A program made the position numbers and the translations under genes. A DNA stretch of 64,000 nucleotides from Aureobasidium sp. EXF-3400. Taxonomy: Eukaryota > Ascomycota > Dothideomycetes > Dothideales > Saccotheciaceae. Shown here in pieces: positions 54,542-64,000 of the stretch (positions are counted from its first letter, which is position 1; each line of letters begins with the position of its first letter). The stretch spans positions 1-64,000 of the forward strand of contig SWBL01000272.1 of the NCBI GenBank assembly GCA_024195585.1, given 5' to 3'. A model generated the notes under the pieces. The model was not told the origin of the DNA and ran no database searches. It saw nothing but the letters and a program-made list of their open reading frames with translations.

Positions 54542-56760
54542 TCATTTTGGCGAGACCTGGACCAGATTGATTCCAGACTCACTTTGACCGATCCTTTTAC
54601 GAGTGGTATTCGGTTCTACCCACTGAGACGTTATGATTTCACAAATCATCTCAGGGTGGTCGGGGTCTTGCGGGCTTTCGGTAAACATCGGTTTGCGAGT
54701 GACTTCGCGTGTCCTTCCTCTGGCGAGAATCTTGGAGAAGCATAACCACCATGTTGCTCCCAGACCAAGAAGGCCCACGCCTAACCCCGGTACCAATCGT
54801 GAGGGGATGCCATTGCTACTACTCAATCCTTTGTTCGTCCAGGATGCCACCAGAGGAAAGGCGTTGGATGTGGCCATTAGCAATGCTGCTGTGATGCTCA
54901 CCCACTGATTCATCGATGATATGCTGTTCCAAGTCTCTGGTGGGCTCTGGTCAGACTCATGCCAAGCTAGAAACTTCTTGAGTACAGGCGTCACCCGCAT
55001 CAATAGTATACCAACAGCCAAGCATACTGCGAAGAAAGCATTGATCACATAGCTGTAAAGGTTCGAAAGGATGACATAACGGTCGTGAGGATTCTCAACT
55101 CCAGAGACGGACAAGATGAGTATTGTGGCGAAGAAGAAATGCATCATCAGTGCGACAGCAGGTGTAGGCGCTGACGTCGAGTCGTCGGGCTTGTCCTTCT
55201 CCTTGGAGGATCGAGAAAATCTTCTTGAGACTTCATTCGTCACATTGTAACTCTTGGCAATATACCGATGCCATGGTAGAATGCCTTCTTTGGCGATCTC
55301 CTGCTTGACTAAATTGGAGTCAGAGAGGCTCGAGCGGATAAAAATCAATACTTACCTCTCGCAGCAGTAAAGGTGTCTACAATCATATTTCCCAAGCTCG
55401 AAAATGCCAGGAACGCATAATAGGGTATACGCGACCCACAGGTGAGAAGGAAGAATTCGCTTGCAATGTTCCATTTTTCACAATGGCTGAGGTCATTGGG
55501 ATTTCCTCTCACTGGTACTACGACGAGCTGCTGGTGTCAGCGACATCAACATCATAAAAGACGGTCTCAAAAATGGATCACTTACGAACATAACGTTCAC
55601 CAGCATGTAAAGGAGACAGACAATTGCCACCGTAATCAATGACGTCCCCCGGAAGTAGACATGAGGTTTATACATCTCGCCTAGTACCTGGAGCACTGTC
55701 AGCTAGCATCATATGTGAGGCCAATGACTCGCATACATAGTTCGCCTGGTTGAAGCCGCCAAAGGCGAAGATGACCTGCAAATAAGCAGGTGCATATCCA
55801 GCTGATCCGACTTTATCTCCAAGACTCTTGACCTTCCCAAAGACAGAACCATGGTCCAGATTGGCTATCCAGGTGTGATTCATTGCTGTTGATGAAACAC
55901 TACAAGACATATTGGGTCGATCAGGAGAGTCGCCATGCAAGGATCGATTAGAAGAGTCGCCATGCAAGGAACTGCCTCCCCAGACGACGCAACCCAAGAC
56001 GAATATCGTACACAGGACCAAGACTTTGATTGTAGCGAAGATGTTGTTCAGGATGATACCATAACGGCGATTGGTACCATGTATGGTGCAGACGATGACT
56101 GCTGCAGATATGGCGACGCCGGTTACGACCCACCCGGATGGATCACGGCCAGATGTGATAGCAAGTATCAAGTGGTAGGCGAAGGAGATGGCGTTGGCAG
56201 CAGAGTTGCCAATTATACAAAAAGGTATTCCGAAAAAGCAAGCGGCGAAAAATCGGGGATGATGCCATATCCAGTTCATCTGTCAAGGTCAGCATATGCA
56301 AGCAGCGACGCGACATACTACTGACATAAACCAGCTCTCCGCCGTTGCGAGGAACGAACCTAGGTTTTGCGACATGGTCGAACTTGTAGCGCGGGATTGT
56401 AGTTCCATACTCGATATAGATAAGTGTACCCGCCAATGTAGCGAAGCAGCCGGCAAGCCAAAGCATGAGAGAACTACCAATGTTGTGATCATCGCGCAAG
56501 ACGCTCGTAGGTGCATCGAAGACACCAGTTCCTACGTTTCGTTAGAAGAGGCATACCACGGGTAAATAGATTCTGTGGTCACCTATCATCCTGTTGGCAA
56601 TAATGCAAGCGACAGAGATTGTGGTGAGACGGTTTTGTGGACTCGCAACCGGGTTCTCGATGACCTGATCGCCTTCATGATTTGCTTGGGCGTAAGCTTC
56701 TGCGATGCGTTGGCGATCGTGCTCGGTATAGCCTGTGCCCTGGACTTGCAAGCTCGACAT
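54542..56760 (-). CDS. amino-acid permease, methionine-permease (Mup1) like
   Basis: Plasma-membrane amino-acid transporter of the LAT/APC superfamily. Six exons: 56583..56760, 56326..56531, 55737..56279, 55586..55687, 55356..55527 and 54542..55308 (introns 46-58 bp), 655 aa. All junctions keep frame and join family motifs: ISVACIIANRMIG + TGVFDAPTSVL, GGELVY + MNWIWHHPRFFAA, FGGFNQANY + VLGEMYKP, NMIVDTFTAARV + KQEIAKEGILPW. Twelve membrane segments are expected. The N-terminus is polar and cytosolic, with lysine-poor sequence but Gln/Glu-rich ERIAEAYAQ-like helix (HDRQRIAEAYAQANHEG). An external loop holds a short duplicated SLHGDS sequence with a sequon. Substrate could be methionine or another neutral amino acid; by position I cannot tell. 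Confidence 0.93.
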
Positions 56761-57064
56761 TATGCTTGAATCTGACTCTAAAAGAGCTTTGAGATGTAGA
56801 ACCCAAAAGGGGTGATAAGTCAAGAGTTGAGGAAAAGAGAAGAATGCAGATGAGTAATGTACAGCTCCTTGGAAATATCAGGCAGATTCGGAGCTGAAAG
56901 CTTGGGGGCCGACGAGGCTGCATGGAAAGGCTGCGCCAGTGCGGCGTGATTCGACGCATGTTTATCGATGCGATCTTCCCGGCATGTTAAGATAGTCCAT
57001 GCCTCAAGGCTAATCAGGTGCGATTCATGCAGCTTCCTTCTAGGTCTTCCTCACACCCACGTCT
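56761..57064. other. divergent promoter, permease and unknown gene
   Basis: About 300 bp between two start codons. No motif stands out. Confidence 0.5.
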
Positions 57065-59350
57065 ATGGCCGACGTTGTGGCCACAGGCCTGGTTGAAGTT
57101 GAAAGGGTATTGGCCAATGCTAGAAGATATGACGGTCAGTAAGACGAATACCGCTTTGCAAAGACACTGACCATCAAATGCTATGTACAGGTTTTACACT
57201 TGCCGCCAAATTGGGAGATGAGCTTGAAGGCCTGAAAGCACATCTCAACAGTCTCATGCAGCTCACTCATACGTGCGAAATAATCTTAAATTCCCAGAAC
57301 ATGCCACTCGCTATAGCCGGTGATTTTTTGGAAACTTTGGACAAGTGCGATCGGATGCTATGTGGATCAACCTTTGAAGAAGCGCAGCTACTCAAGGTGG
57401 TCGAACGATTCGCGTTGCACAATGCGAAACTCAAACTGCTCCTTCCCCCAAAGCCCGACGTAAATCCGACGAGGTACCTACCTTGATGCTACAAACACAA
57501 CACCTGAATAGCTAACAAGTATCTATGCTAATTAGTGAAGATCGAGAACTCAAGAAGCAATACTTGGAAGCTCAACTCGACAGTCACAACACTGACATAC
57601 AACCAGACCGCATCACACTCCCCAGTGTGCAGTATGTCACAAAAGCTTTCAGAGGTACCATCCTGGATGATGTTACCGGTGACGATACCCATGGCTACTA
57701 CCTGAGAACTGTCAACGCAGCGGTCCGCCATCTGGATCGTCTATCGTCCAGTGTGCCAGATCTTTCGGCAGATTGCACATCTATCGCGTGGGTGCGCCTC
57801 CTCACATGTCTTCGGCTGATCCATCGCCTTGATACATGGCCAGCCCTCAGAGAAGATACGACAGAGTCTAGAATACTGCGTGGGAAGGACATTTCAATCC
57901 AAGATTTTCTGATGAGACTTGAATTCGTTCGTTGACCCCATCAAGATGACAACCAGAATTGACCGAAGTCAGGACCTTTATCGCCTGCTCCAGACGCAAC
58001 AACATGAATTTCCGAGAACACTACCAGATTTGAAAGCATCCGTATCGTTGATACACGCCTATGCGTGGGGATTGCCTCACCAAGAGGATGATCAAACTCT
58101 CGGAGACGAGTATATATTGCGCGCGTGGGTCCTGCCAGACGCTCAAGAGTGAATGAAACTAATTCATCGATAGGAGGTTGATCGAACCGGCTAACGTCGC
58201 GAGTCTTAGGCTCAAGCGAATCTCAGATCTGAATATGCAGCTTGAATTTCCTAACCGCTCCGAGTACAAAATGTATGTCATACGATATGACTTCAGCATT
58301 CGAGATAATTGACGTAGACACAGAAACCTCCAGCAAGTCGTCTTAAGCCCCATGTATTCATCGAGATCAGACTCACGACATCTGAGAATGACTATAAGTA
58401 ACAGACCCGAGGATAGCCATCAAGGTTCTCTCTCGCTCTGTTTCGCGAGAGCTATGGACTTGGAAACGATGCAAAATGCTTTTACTGGTTACAAGCGAGT
58501 TTACCATGGGTAAGCGCTTCTCTTTTACCTTCGTTACCAGGCTTACCTTTCTATGTTTTATAGAGAGCAATACAAGGTCGATATCATACCGTTCGCAAGG
58601 ATGCGGTTCAGACCCAAGCATACCAAAACATACACGGGATCACTCCAGCTTTGGGAACCTCACGATCTATCAACACCACGTGATACCCAGAAGACTAACA
58701 AGAGGACTGTCCAGGAGATCGGCTTGCACAGGGCCCAGAATCAAGGAACCAGTCGTATAAGGCCACAACCTTCCTTGCTCATCTTCATGGGAAAAGACAA
58801 TCAATATCGAAGCTTCGTCTTTCGCATTGTTCGTACGTTCTGAATACCAAAAACATGTTTAGTGCAACATATTCGCTGACCCGGCGTTTACAGTCAGCTT
58901 GGATCTGTGCAAAGTGGAAAACCTTCAAGCACAGACTCGTGAGGTCCATGGGTTCAAAATCGTTCCGAAGAGCTCCAGACATGACTCGTTCGAGCTTGAC
59001 AGAACTGATAAGTGCCGGAAAGAAGATGAGTTAAATCTTGCGATTATGGGTATGTTTCAGCAGCAGCGGAATAAGGAGCGAAAACGCCTCGAAGTGGAGT
59101 ACGTCGAAGTGAGGCAAGATGATTCGGCTGGTGGGTCGTGTATTAAGTGCTTGAGGTGCTGCCCTTACTGACAAGCGACACAGAACTGAGAGAGATCATA
59201 ACGACTGTTCAAAAATTGCAGCTCGAATATTGGTCAGAGGTGCAAAAGCACGATAAGCTTGTTGCTGGAGACATAAGGGAAGCAAATATGGAAGAGTCCA
59301 CTGTTGCTGGAGACATAAGGGAAGCAAATATGGAAGAATCCACTGCATGA
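57065..59350 (+). CDS. unrecognised multi-exon protein with probable 4-bp frameshift
   Basis: Eight exons: 57065..57134, 57191..57473, 57536..58148 (frame broken inside), 58210..58272, 58324..58509, 58564..58832, 58894..59130 and 59184..59350. In the third, a tandem CGTT duplication at 57926..57933 shifts the frame to a stop at 57933; without those 4 bp the reading continues and all later phases fit, for 627 aa. The N-terminus is a helical bundle (LANARRYDGFTLAAKLGDEL, HLNSLMQLTHTCEIIL), as in N-terminal domains of fungal STAND proteins. The middle has FARAMDLETMQNAFTGYKRV, DIIPFARMRF and GSLQLWEPHD. The end has two copies of a 14-residue repeat (VAGDIREANMEEST). I cannot name the domains. 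It may be a pseudogene, a strain-specific null, or a sequence error. It ends 12 bp from the hydrolase gene's stop. Confidence 0.6.
57926..57933 (+). other. CGTT tandem duplication breaking the frame
   Basis: Sequence TCGTTCGTTGACC. Removing one CGTT restores the frame to EFVDPIKMTTRIDR. As it stands, TGA follows. Confidence 0.55.
59261..59344 (+). repeat. 42-bp tandem repeat, two copies, coding
   Basis: Copies 59261..59302 and 59303..59344 differ by one base and encode VAGDIREANMEEST twice, just before the stop codon of the unrecognised gene. Confidence 0.92.
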
Positions 59351-59361
59351 CGGCATCTTGG

Positions 59362-61123
59362 TCAAGCAATATTCCGCACCATTTGGCGGAGCTTGTAGCA
59401 GACCATTTCGAAATTGGGGTCTGTCTGACTCTCAAACTTCACCAGGTCGGAATGAGTGGTGGTGATCGGGCACGCCTTGTGCTTGATCGTGCCTAGGCGT
59501 GCAGAGTTCTCGTCGACCATCATCATCATTGGGCCTTTCGGTACCCATTTAGAAGTCGCTTCGTCCTATTATAGCTGTTAAACGAGGAGGCAAACAGGGT
59601 CGAACGATACTCACAAATACCTTGGTTGGGCTCTTTTCAGTCTCATAGAAGACACAAATGTCCGGCAGCTTGGATTTCCCAGCAGCTTTGAAGGTCCCTT
59701 TGAGTTCAAGGCATGCCCCCTGAAAGTTTTCGTGTAGATTTGTGAGATATTGTGACGGGTAGCCATCATCTGATAGCAGCAAGTCAACGATCAATCTAGA
59801 GTTAGATTGGCCACGGGACATATCGATCAAAGCTTGATTTTTCAAGCCACGATTGGGAACGCCGAAGAAGACGAACCCTTTACACGATTTATAGAATTCA
59901 TCCTCTCCGTTAGTCTTAGAGCGATTGGTGAACAATGCCTGAATCATCTTGATAGGATGTTATCAGCAAATTGAGGTCTCCAAAAAGACGTACGGGCGAA
60001 CCACCTGTTTGATAAGAATCCCGCCCAAGCTGTGACCGATGAGAATGACTGGACGCATAGCAGACTATCAAGGTTAGCACTCATGGCCTCCAACAACCGA
60101 TTCAACATACGTTGGTTTCTTCTCGAATAAGACAAAGCTTCTGCAGCAGTGTAGATGCCATACCACGATAGTCCGCTGCGCTATTGCTGTTGGGCACCTG
60201 GCTGTTATAACCATACAGTAACACGCGGGCGTCCTTGATGTAAGAAGGAAGATAATCACGCAACCATATGTCATCACAGACCATATCTTCACGAGGTTTC
60301 GAGCGGAATGTCAGCTCAGCCTTTGTGCCAAGTCCAGGTACAGCAACAATACTGTAATGTGTTACTAGTAAGGACATGTGTAGGAGAACTTATGTCTGGA
60401 CATACTCTACAGCAGCCTTGTCCGGACCTGGATCATAGAGGGGAGTCAACCCCACAAAGTCTTGCTTGATCTCAAAAGCGCTGCCTGGCTCTGGTTTTCG
60501 GAGAGACTCGTAGGCAAGGAGAGTCGCACAGTTGAGCACGCCGTTGTACTGCACATAGCTACGAATCTGAATGTTGCTGGGCTTGGAGACTAGGCTCCGT
60601 AATTCGCTCTCAAGCTGTTGTTGCGACATCGATAGAGGACAGAACACTCTCTTTGTGGACGCTATACGAGGTGAAGAAGGTGAATGAGCTGAAGAAGGTG
60701 GGTGAGGTGGTGGAGTTGAGATCACAGGTAGGTTTCGCTCTGGGAAGACTGCGGTGGCTGGATTTTCCGATGGGAAGGAAACCTCTGTCTGTGTCTCTGT
60801 TTGGACAGAAGACCACTGTCTGAAGTAGCATAGCCGCTCAAGTTTCTGTCAAGATCGCTGTTAGTCTGATAATAACCTGTCTACTTTCGCATTCCCGCAC
60901 GTACTAATTGCTCGTGGTCGTCAAGTCTGGAGGAGGTGGTGATCTCAAAGTCGTCACCTACCTGTGACCAAGCTGTCAACCTGGCGTGTTGTTCAATACA
61001 GGAAGTCAGTTTTACCTTGTCGACTTTCAATGAAGCATCTCTTGCAAAGCGTCTCGCATCCGCCTCGATCACACTCCTGTTCAGTCCTGGTTTCCCAATG
61101 ATTTTGTACTTCTGTGTAGACAT
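59362..61123 (-). CDS. alpha/beta hydrolase of the fungal NLR-associated type
   Basis: Seven exons: 61016..61123, 60905..60961, 60406..60845, 60111..60351, 60005..60064, 59615..59947 and 59362..59565, 480 aa. All introns are 46-59 bp and phases fit throughout. The first ~200 residues (MSTQKYKIIGKPGLNRSVIE; Pro/Ser-rich STPPPHPPSSAHSP) are unrecognised. The hydrolase core is DIVAVPGLGTKAEL, ARVLLYGYNSQV, ILIGHSLGGILIKQ with the nucleophile Ser near 294, GFVFFGVPNRGLKNQAL, and a final THSDLVKF with the likely catalytic His near 451. This form, with GVPNRG and a C-terminal HSD-VKF, is usually the N-terminal domain of fungal NACHT/NB-ARC proteins. Here it is free-standing. The next gene upstream, head-to-head, is an NLR, so a split effector-receptor pair is plausible. 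Confidence 0.85.
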
Positions 61124-61686
61124 TGGTAAGATGGTGCAGCTATCGACAACCTCAAGGCTGCACAGCCGCTATATCGCATCTTGTAATCTAACCGAGAGAC
61201 GACTCAAAAGTAGCTTCCACTGTATCTATTGGTTGTAGATTAGGGTCATCGTGCATGACGTCGGCGTCAATAAATGGTCACTGACCGCCGCTATGCAGCT
61301 GACCACCTGATCGCTTCACAGTTCGGTCATACTTTGGCTGCGCTCAGAACCTGAGTATTTTGTCGCGTTTTAAACTCGAGTATTCTGCAGAATTGATCAC
61401 CTTTGGGAAGGCACACTTACCACGTTGACAAAACACGCCGCGGTTATCGGAGCTTCTTTGCCTGCCTCGGTAAAATTATTTGGACCAGTACATACCTTAG
61501 CCAGTCTTGTGAACTACAGCAACGAAGTACCCGGAGCCACATGCAGACCCAAAGCCAGGCAAACTGCGCCTTGTTTTCAGCCTGGTATGCAGGCTGACTG
61601 AACGCTCATGATATAGGAAATGCATTACGCCTGGGGCCTTCGAGTCCCACTCCTCCTCATGTCGCTCACTTGAACTATCCCAGAAT
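61124..61686. promoter_or_regulatory. divergent promoter between hydrolase and NLR
   Basis: 563 bp separate the two start codons. No obvious operator is seen. The small upstream frames do not look coding. Confidence 0.55.
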
Positions 61687-64000
61687 ATGTTATACCGTCA
61701 ACGGGCCATCAAATCCGAACAAACCCCCGTGGTAGCGGACTCAGTGAGTCTCGGCGATCTTCTCACAACTCTTCTCGAAGCGGACAAGAGACACTCCTCT
61801 ACCAGTCGTACCCGCAAGCTTGGTGATCGACTAGCCCCTTTGCTCGATTTTCTCGACCGATATGCTGGCTCTATCGACTCCATAGTTCAAGGTGTCGGAG
61901 GGAATGGGATTAACCCAGCATGCATCGCTTGGGGCATCTTGAAGGGCGTGATTGAGGTATATCCTGAAACATTACGTGTCGTTCACAGGCATCACTTACG
62001 CGCTTCAGGCAGCATCTGCCATGACTCGATACTTTCCCAAAGTCATCGGCCTACTTGAAAGACTTGGTGCCATACTGTCTTTGTACCATCAATACGACCA
62101 GATGATCACAAATGAGCCACGTTTCAAACTCGCCCTCTCTACCGTCTACCAAGATGTCCTGACCTTACTCCAAAAAGCGGACCAAGCTCTGAAAAGAAGG
62201 GGCATTACAGTCTTGTTCCGGAGTGCTTGGACAACGTTCGAGTCCGAGTTCGATGGTGGCCTCCAAAAACTTGCGTTGCACACATCTGTGCTTGACGCCG
62301 AAACCACGTTAGCTCATCGAAAATATGTCCGCACTACTTTGGAGCCTGCTGTAGCACATGCCGAAAGATCTTCTGTTGCTATCGTGAATCAACCACAACG
62401 GAGAACGATCATGGCATGGCTAGACGCAGTCGATGCAGCCAGTGACCTCGTTCGGCATTCACGAAGAAGAACAATCGGTACTGGATTGTGGTTAGCACAC
62501 GACAGTAATTTCATACAATGGCATACAAGCAAGAAGTCGTCCATCCTGTGGTTGCATGGTGTACCTGGTGCTGGGAAAACTGTTTTGTGTTCCACCGCCG
62601 TGAATACAATCAGAGAGCTCCATGCAGAGCCACAGACCGCCATCACGTTTTTCTTCTTCGACAGACTTGACCAGAAGAAGCGGACGGAGTCATCCTTGGT
62701 TGCTAGTATAATAGCGCAAATCTGTGCGCAGTCTCACATTCTGCCAGAGCCAGTGACAGTCGCCTTCGAAAACGCTGTCCTATACGGTCGCGATCGTCTA
62801 TGTCCAGCTGACCTACCGCTATCGCTGTTGAAAGCCGCCGTCGATGGCCTTGGAAACTTGTATCTTGCGGTCGATGGTGTCGATGAATGCGAGGATTCTG
62901 CTGGCATCATAGACACCTTGCAAGATTTGGTGGGAGCCGGATCAAATGTCCACATATTGGTATCGAGCAGAAGAACGCCAACCATACAAAGAAAGCTTTC
63001 GACAGCGCACTCAATAGATTTGGACGCTGCACGAACAGAGCAAGACATCAAAATATACCTCGCTGCTGTGAAGGACTGTTTGCCAACAAGCGACCCTGAA
63101 TGGTTGGATTTGATCACGAGAAGAGTGACCGAGAGATCGCACGGTATGTTTCTCTTTGCACACCTCATTATGCAGTCTCTTTCGAGATCGTTATCGCCAG
63201 CAGAACTCAGAGGCCAGCTCGAGGAGCTTCCTTCGGGGTTGACAGCGTTCTACAACAAGTACCTTGAGAAGCTTTCTCGTGAGTCAAGTACGAGGCAAAA
63301 ATTAGCCAGGAAACTTCTTTTATGGATTTGTTTTGCCAAAAGGCCGTTGAGTTGGACAGAGCTACAAGTTGCTCTGGTCGATGGTGGAACTTCATCAGGA
63401 CAGACATTACCATTCAAAGCCGCTGTTTTGGAACTTGGGACACCTTTCGTGGTCTACGACGAGCTGTCTGCTCGGTTCCATCTTCAACATCTGTCTATGA
63501 GAGATTTCCTGGTGGCTGAAATGGCCAAAGAAGGCGCGAATAGGTCGTTCTTCACTCAAGCTGAAGCCGAATCTCATCTAGCGTATGTCTGCTTGTCGCA
63601 CGTCGTAGCGGTAAGCGCATATTCTTGCTCTGGGGCGCTGGCCGACTATGCTACTGTGTTCTGGTGTGACCATTTTCTAGTCTCTCCATGGAACATAGAT
63701 CTTCTGGGCCTGCTGACGACGTTTAATGGAGATGAAGCCATACGACGATGGTGGATTCGAAATATGCTCAGACTTGGTCATAATGGTTTCTCTCTGCAGA
63801 AAATTTTCAAGCTACAATCCGACTTGAACGCCTGGACCCGCCTCAACAAGTCAAGCTGTAGATCGGGGCAAGCTTTTGTTCAAATTGATTGGTGTAAGGA
63901 TGTTGTACATATCCTTGTGGATGCACAAGAGGATAGCAATACTTCTATTCGATTGACCTATTTTGAGAAGATAATGGTTGTCCGAGATCTAGCTCGACTG
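61687..64000 (+). CDS. NACHT-domain NLR (STAND) receptor, truncated by the window end
   Basis: Exon 1 61687..61956 and exon 2 from 62009 (52-bp phase-0 intron); open to the last base, so at least 754 aa visible with no stop. Residues ~20-250 are a helical N-terminal domain (LLDFLDRYAGSIDSIVQGVG, ACIAWGILKGVIE + AASAMTRYFPKVIGLLERLG, VYQDVLTLLQKADQALKRR), like the DUF7708-type region before fungal NACHT domains. The NACHT domain starts at ILWLHGVPGAGKTVL (P-loop, residue ~273), with Walker B LAVDGVDECED near 378, sensor-like ILVSSRRTP, then HGMFLFAHLIMQSL and a winged-helix-like part (LARKLLLWICFAKRPLSW). The C-terminal repeats (ankyrin, WD or TPR) lie beyond the window. Fungal NLRs act in non-self recognition and programmed cell death. 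Confidence 0.9.

Noticed and set aside
60610..60831. Separate start for the hydrolase at 60629 (MSQQQLESELRS)
   Set aside because: Upstream exons 60905..60961 and 61016..61123 join in frame with good splice signals, so the longer model is preferred; the short start remains possible.
63610..63680. Possible intron (GTAAGC...TTCTAG) in the NLR gene
   Set aside because: The sequence reads in frame as YATVFWCDHFLVSPW-type residues that are normal for NLR proteins, so I treat it as coding.
1..64000. CRISPR arrays, rRNA genes, complete transposons
   Set aside because: None seen; the window is eukaryotic and has no long repeats, transposase or rRNA motifs.

Overview
The window is nuclear DNA of a filamentous ascomycete (Pezizomycotina). 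The overall look of the proteins suggests a dothideomycete, but I cannot fix the genus. Genes are dense and on both strands. Introns are short (46-64 bp) with GT...CTAAC/CTGAC...AG signals. Familiar fungal families are present (Rcf1, Erj5, Ysy6, Zn2Cys6 regulator with MFS transporter, NACHT NLR). I joined exons by hand by following reading frame across splice signals, so coordinates are models without transcript support.

Region 1 (1-17.4 kb) is mostly conserved housekeeping: a GGAT microsatellite, the WD40-cyclophilin PPWD1 divergent from an NF-X1 zinc-finger protein, a small hypothetical protein, a rhodanese-type mercaptopyruvate sulfurtransferase, APC11 with three introns, a hypothetical protein, a short-chain dehydrogenase, an RG-rich protein with a possible PIN-like start, and a WD40/coiled-coil protein.

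Region 2 (18.3-21.2 kb) holds three related small genes whose shared domain has the strand/helix order of a PB1 fold and shares one phase-1 intron position. I did not recognise this family. A tRNA-like relic lies beside it. Region 3 (21.8-34.2 kb) is secretory and membrane biology: Erj5, a PRA1/Yip3 protein with a Ser-rich ORF starting 26 bp after its stop, Ysy6/SERP1 with an ATG-only first coding exon, a small mitochondrial-type protein, a secreted carboxylesterase, a GT31 glycosyltransferase and a Ser/Thr-rich single-pass surface protein.

Region 4 (34.7-45.7 kb) is accessory. A Zn2Cys6 regulator and an MFS transporter diverge from a promoter with two CGG palindromes. They are followed by a BSP-family metallopeptidase, a 237-bp MITE-like inverted repeat, a protein made of three Cys-rich modules, a second SDR and a CxxC-rich acidic protein. 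Region 5 (45.8-57 kb) has a membrane-anchored ZZ/EF-hand protein, RCF1 divergent from ILV1 (threonine deaminase), a small secreted effector-like protein and a methionine-permease-like transporter.

Region 6 (57-64 kb) looks like an incompatibility/innate-immunity type locus. It contains an unrecognised multi-exon gene with a 4-bp duplication that breaks its frame, a seven-exon alpha/beta hydrolase of the kind often fused to fungal NLRs, and, head-to-head with it, a NACHT NLR that runs off the window end. The hydrolase-NLR pair, the PB1-like triplet and the three-module Cys-rich protein are the best candidates for undescribed biology.
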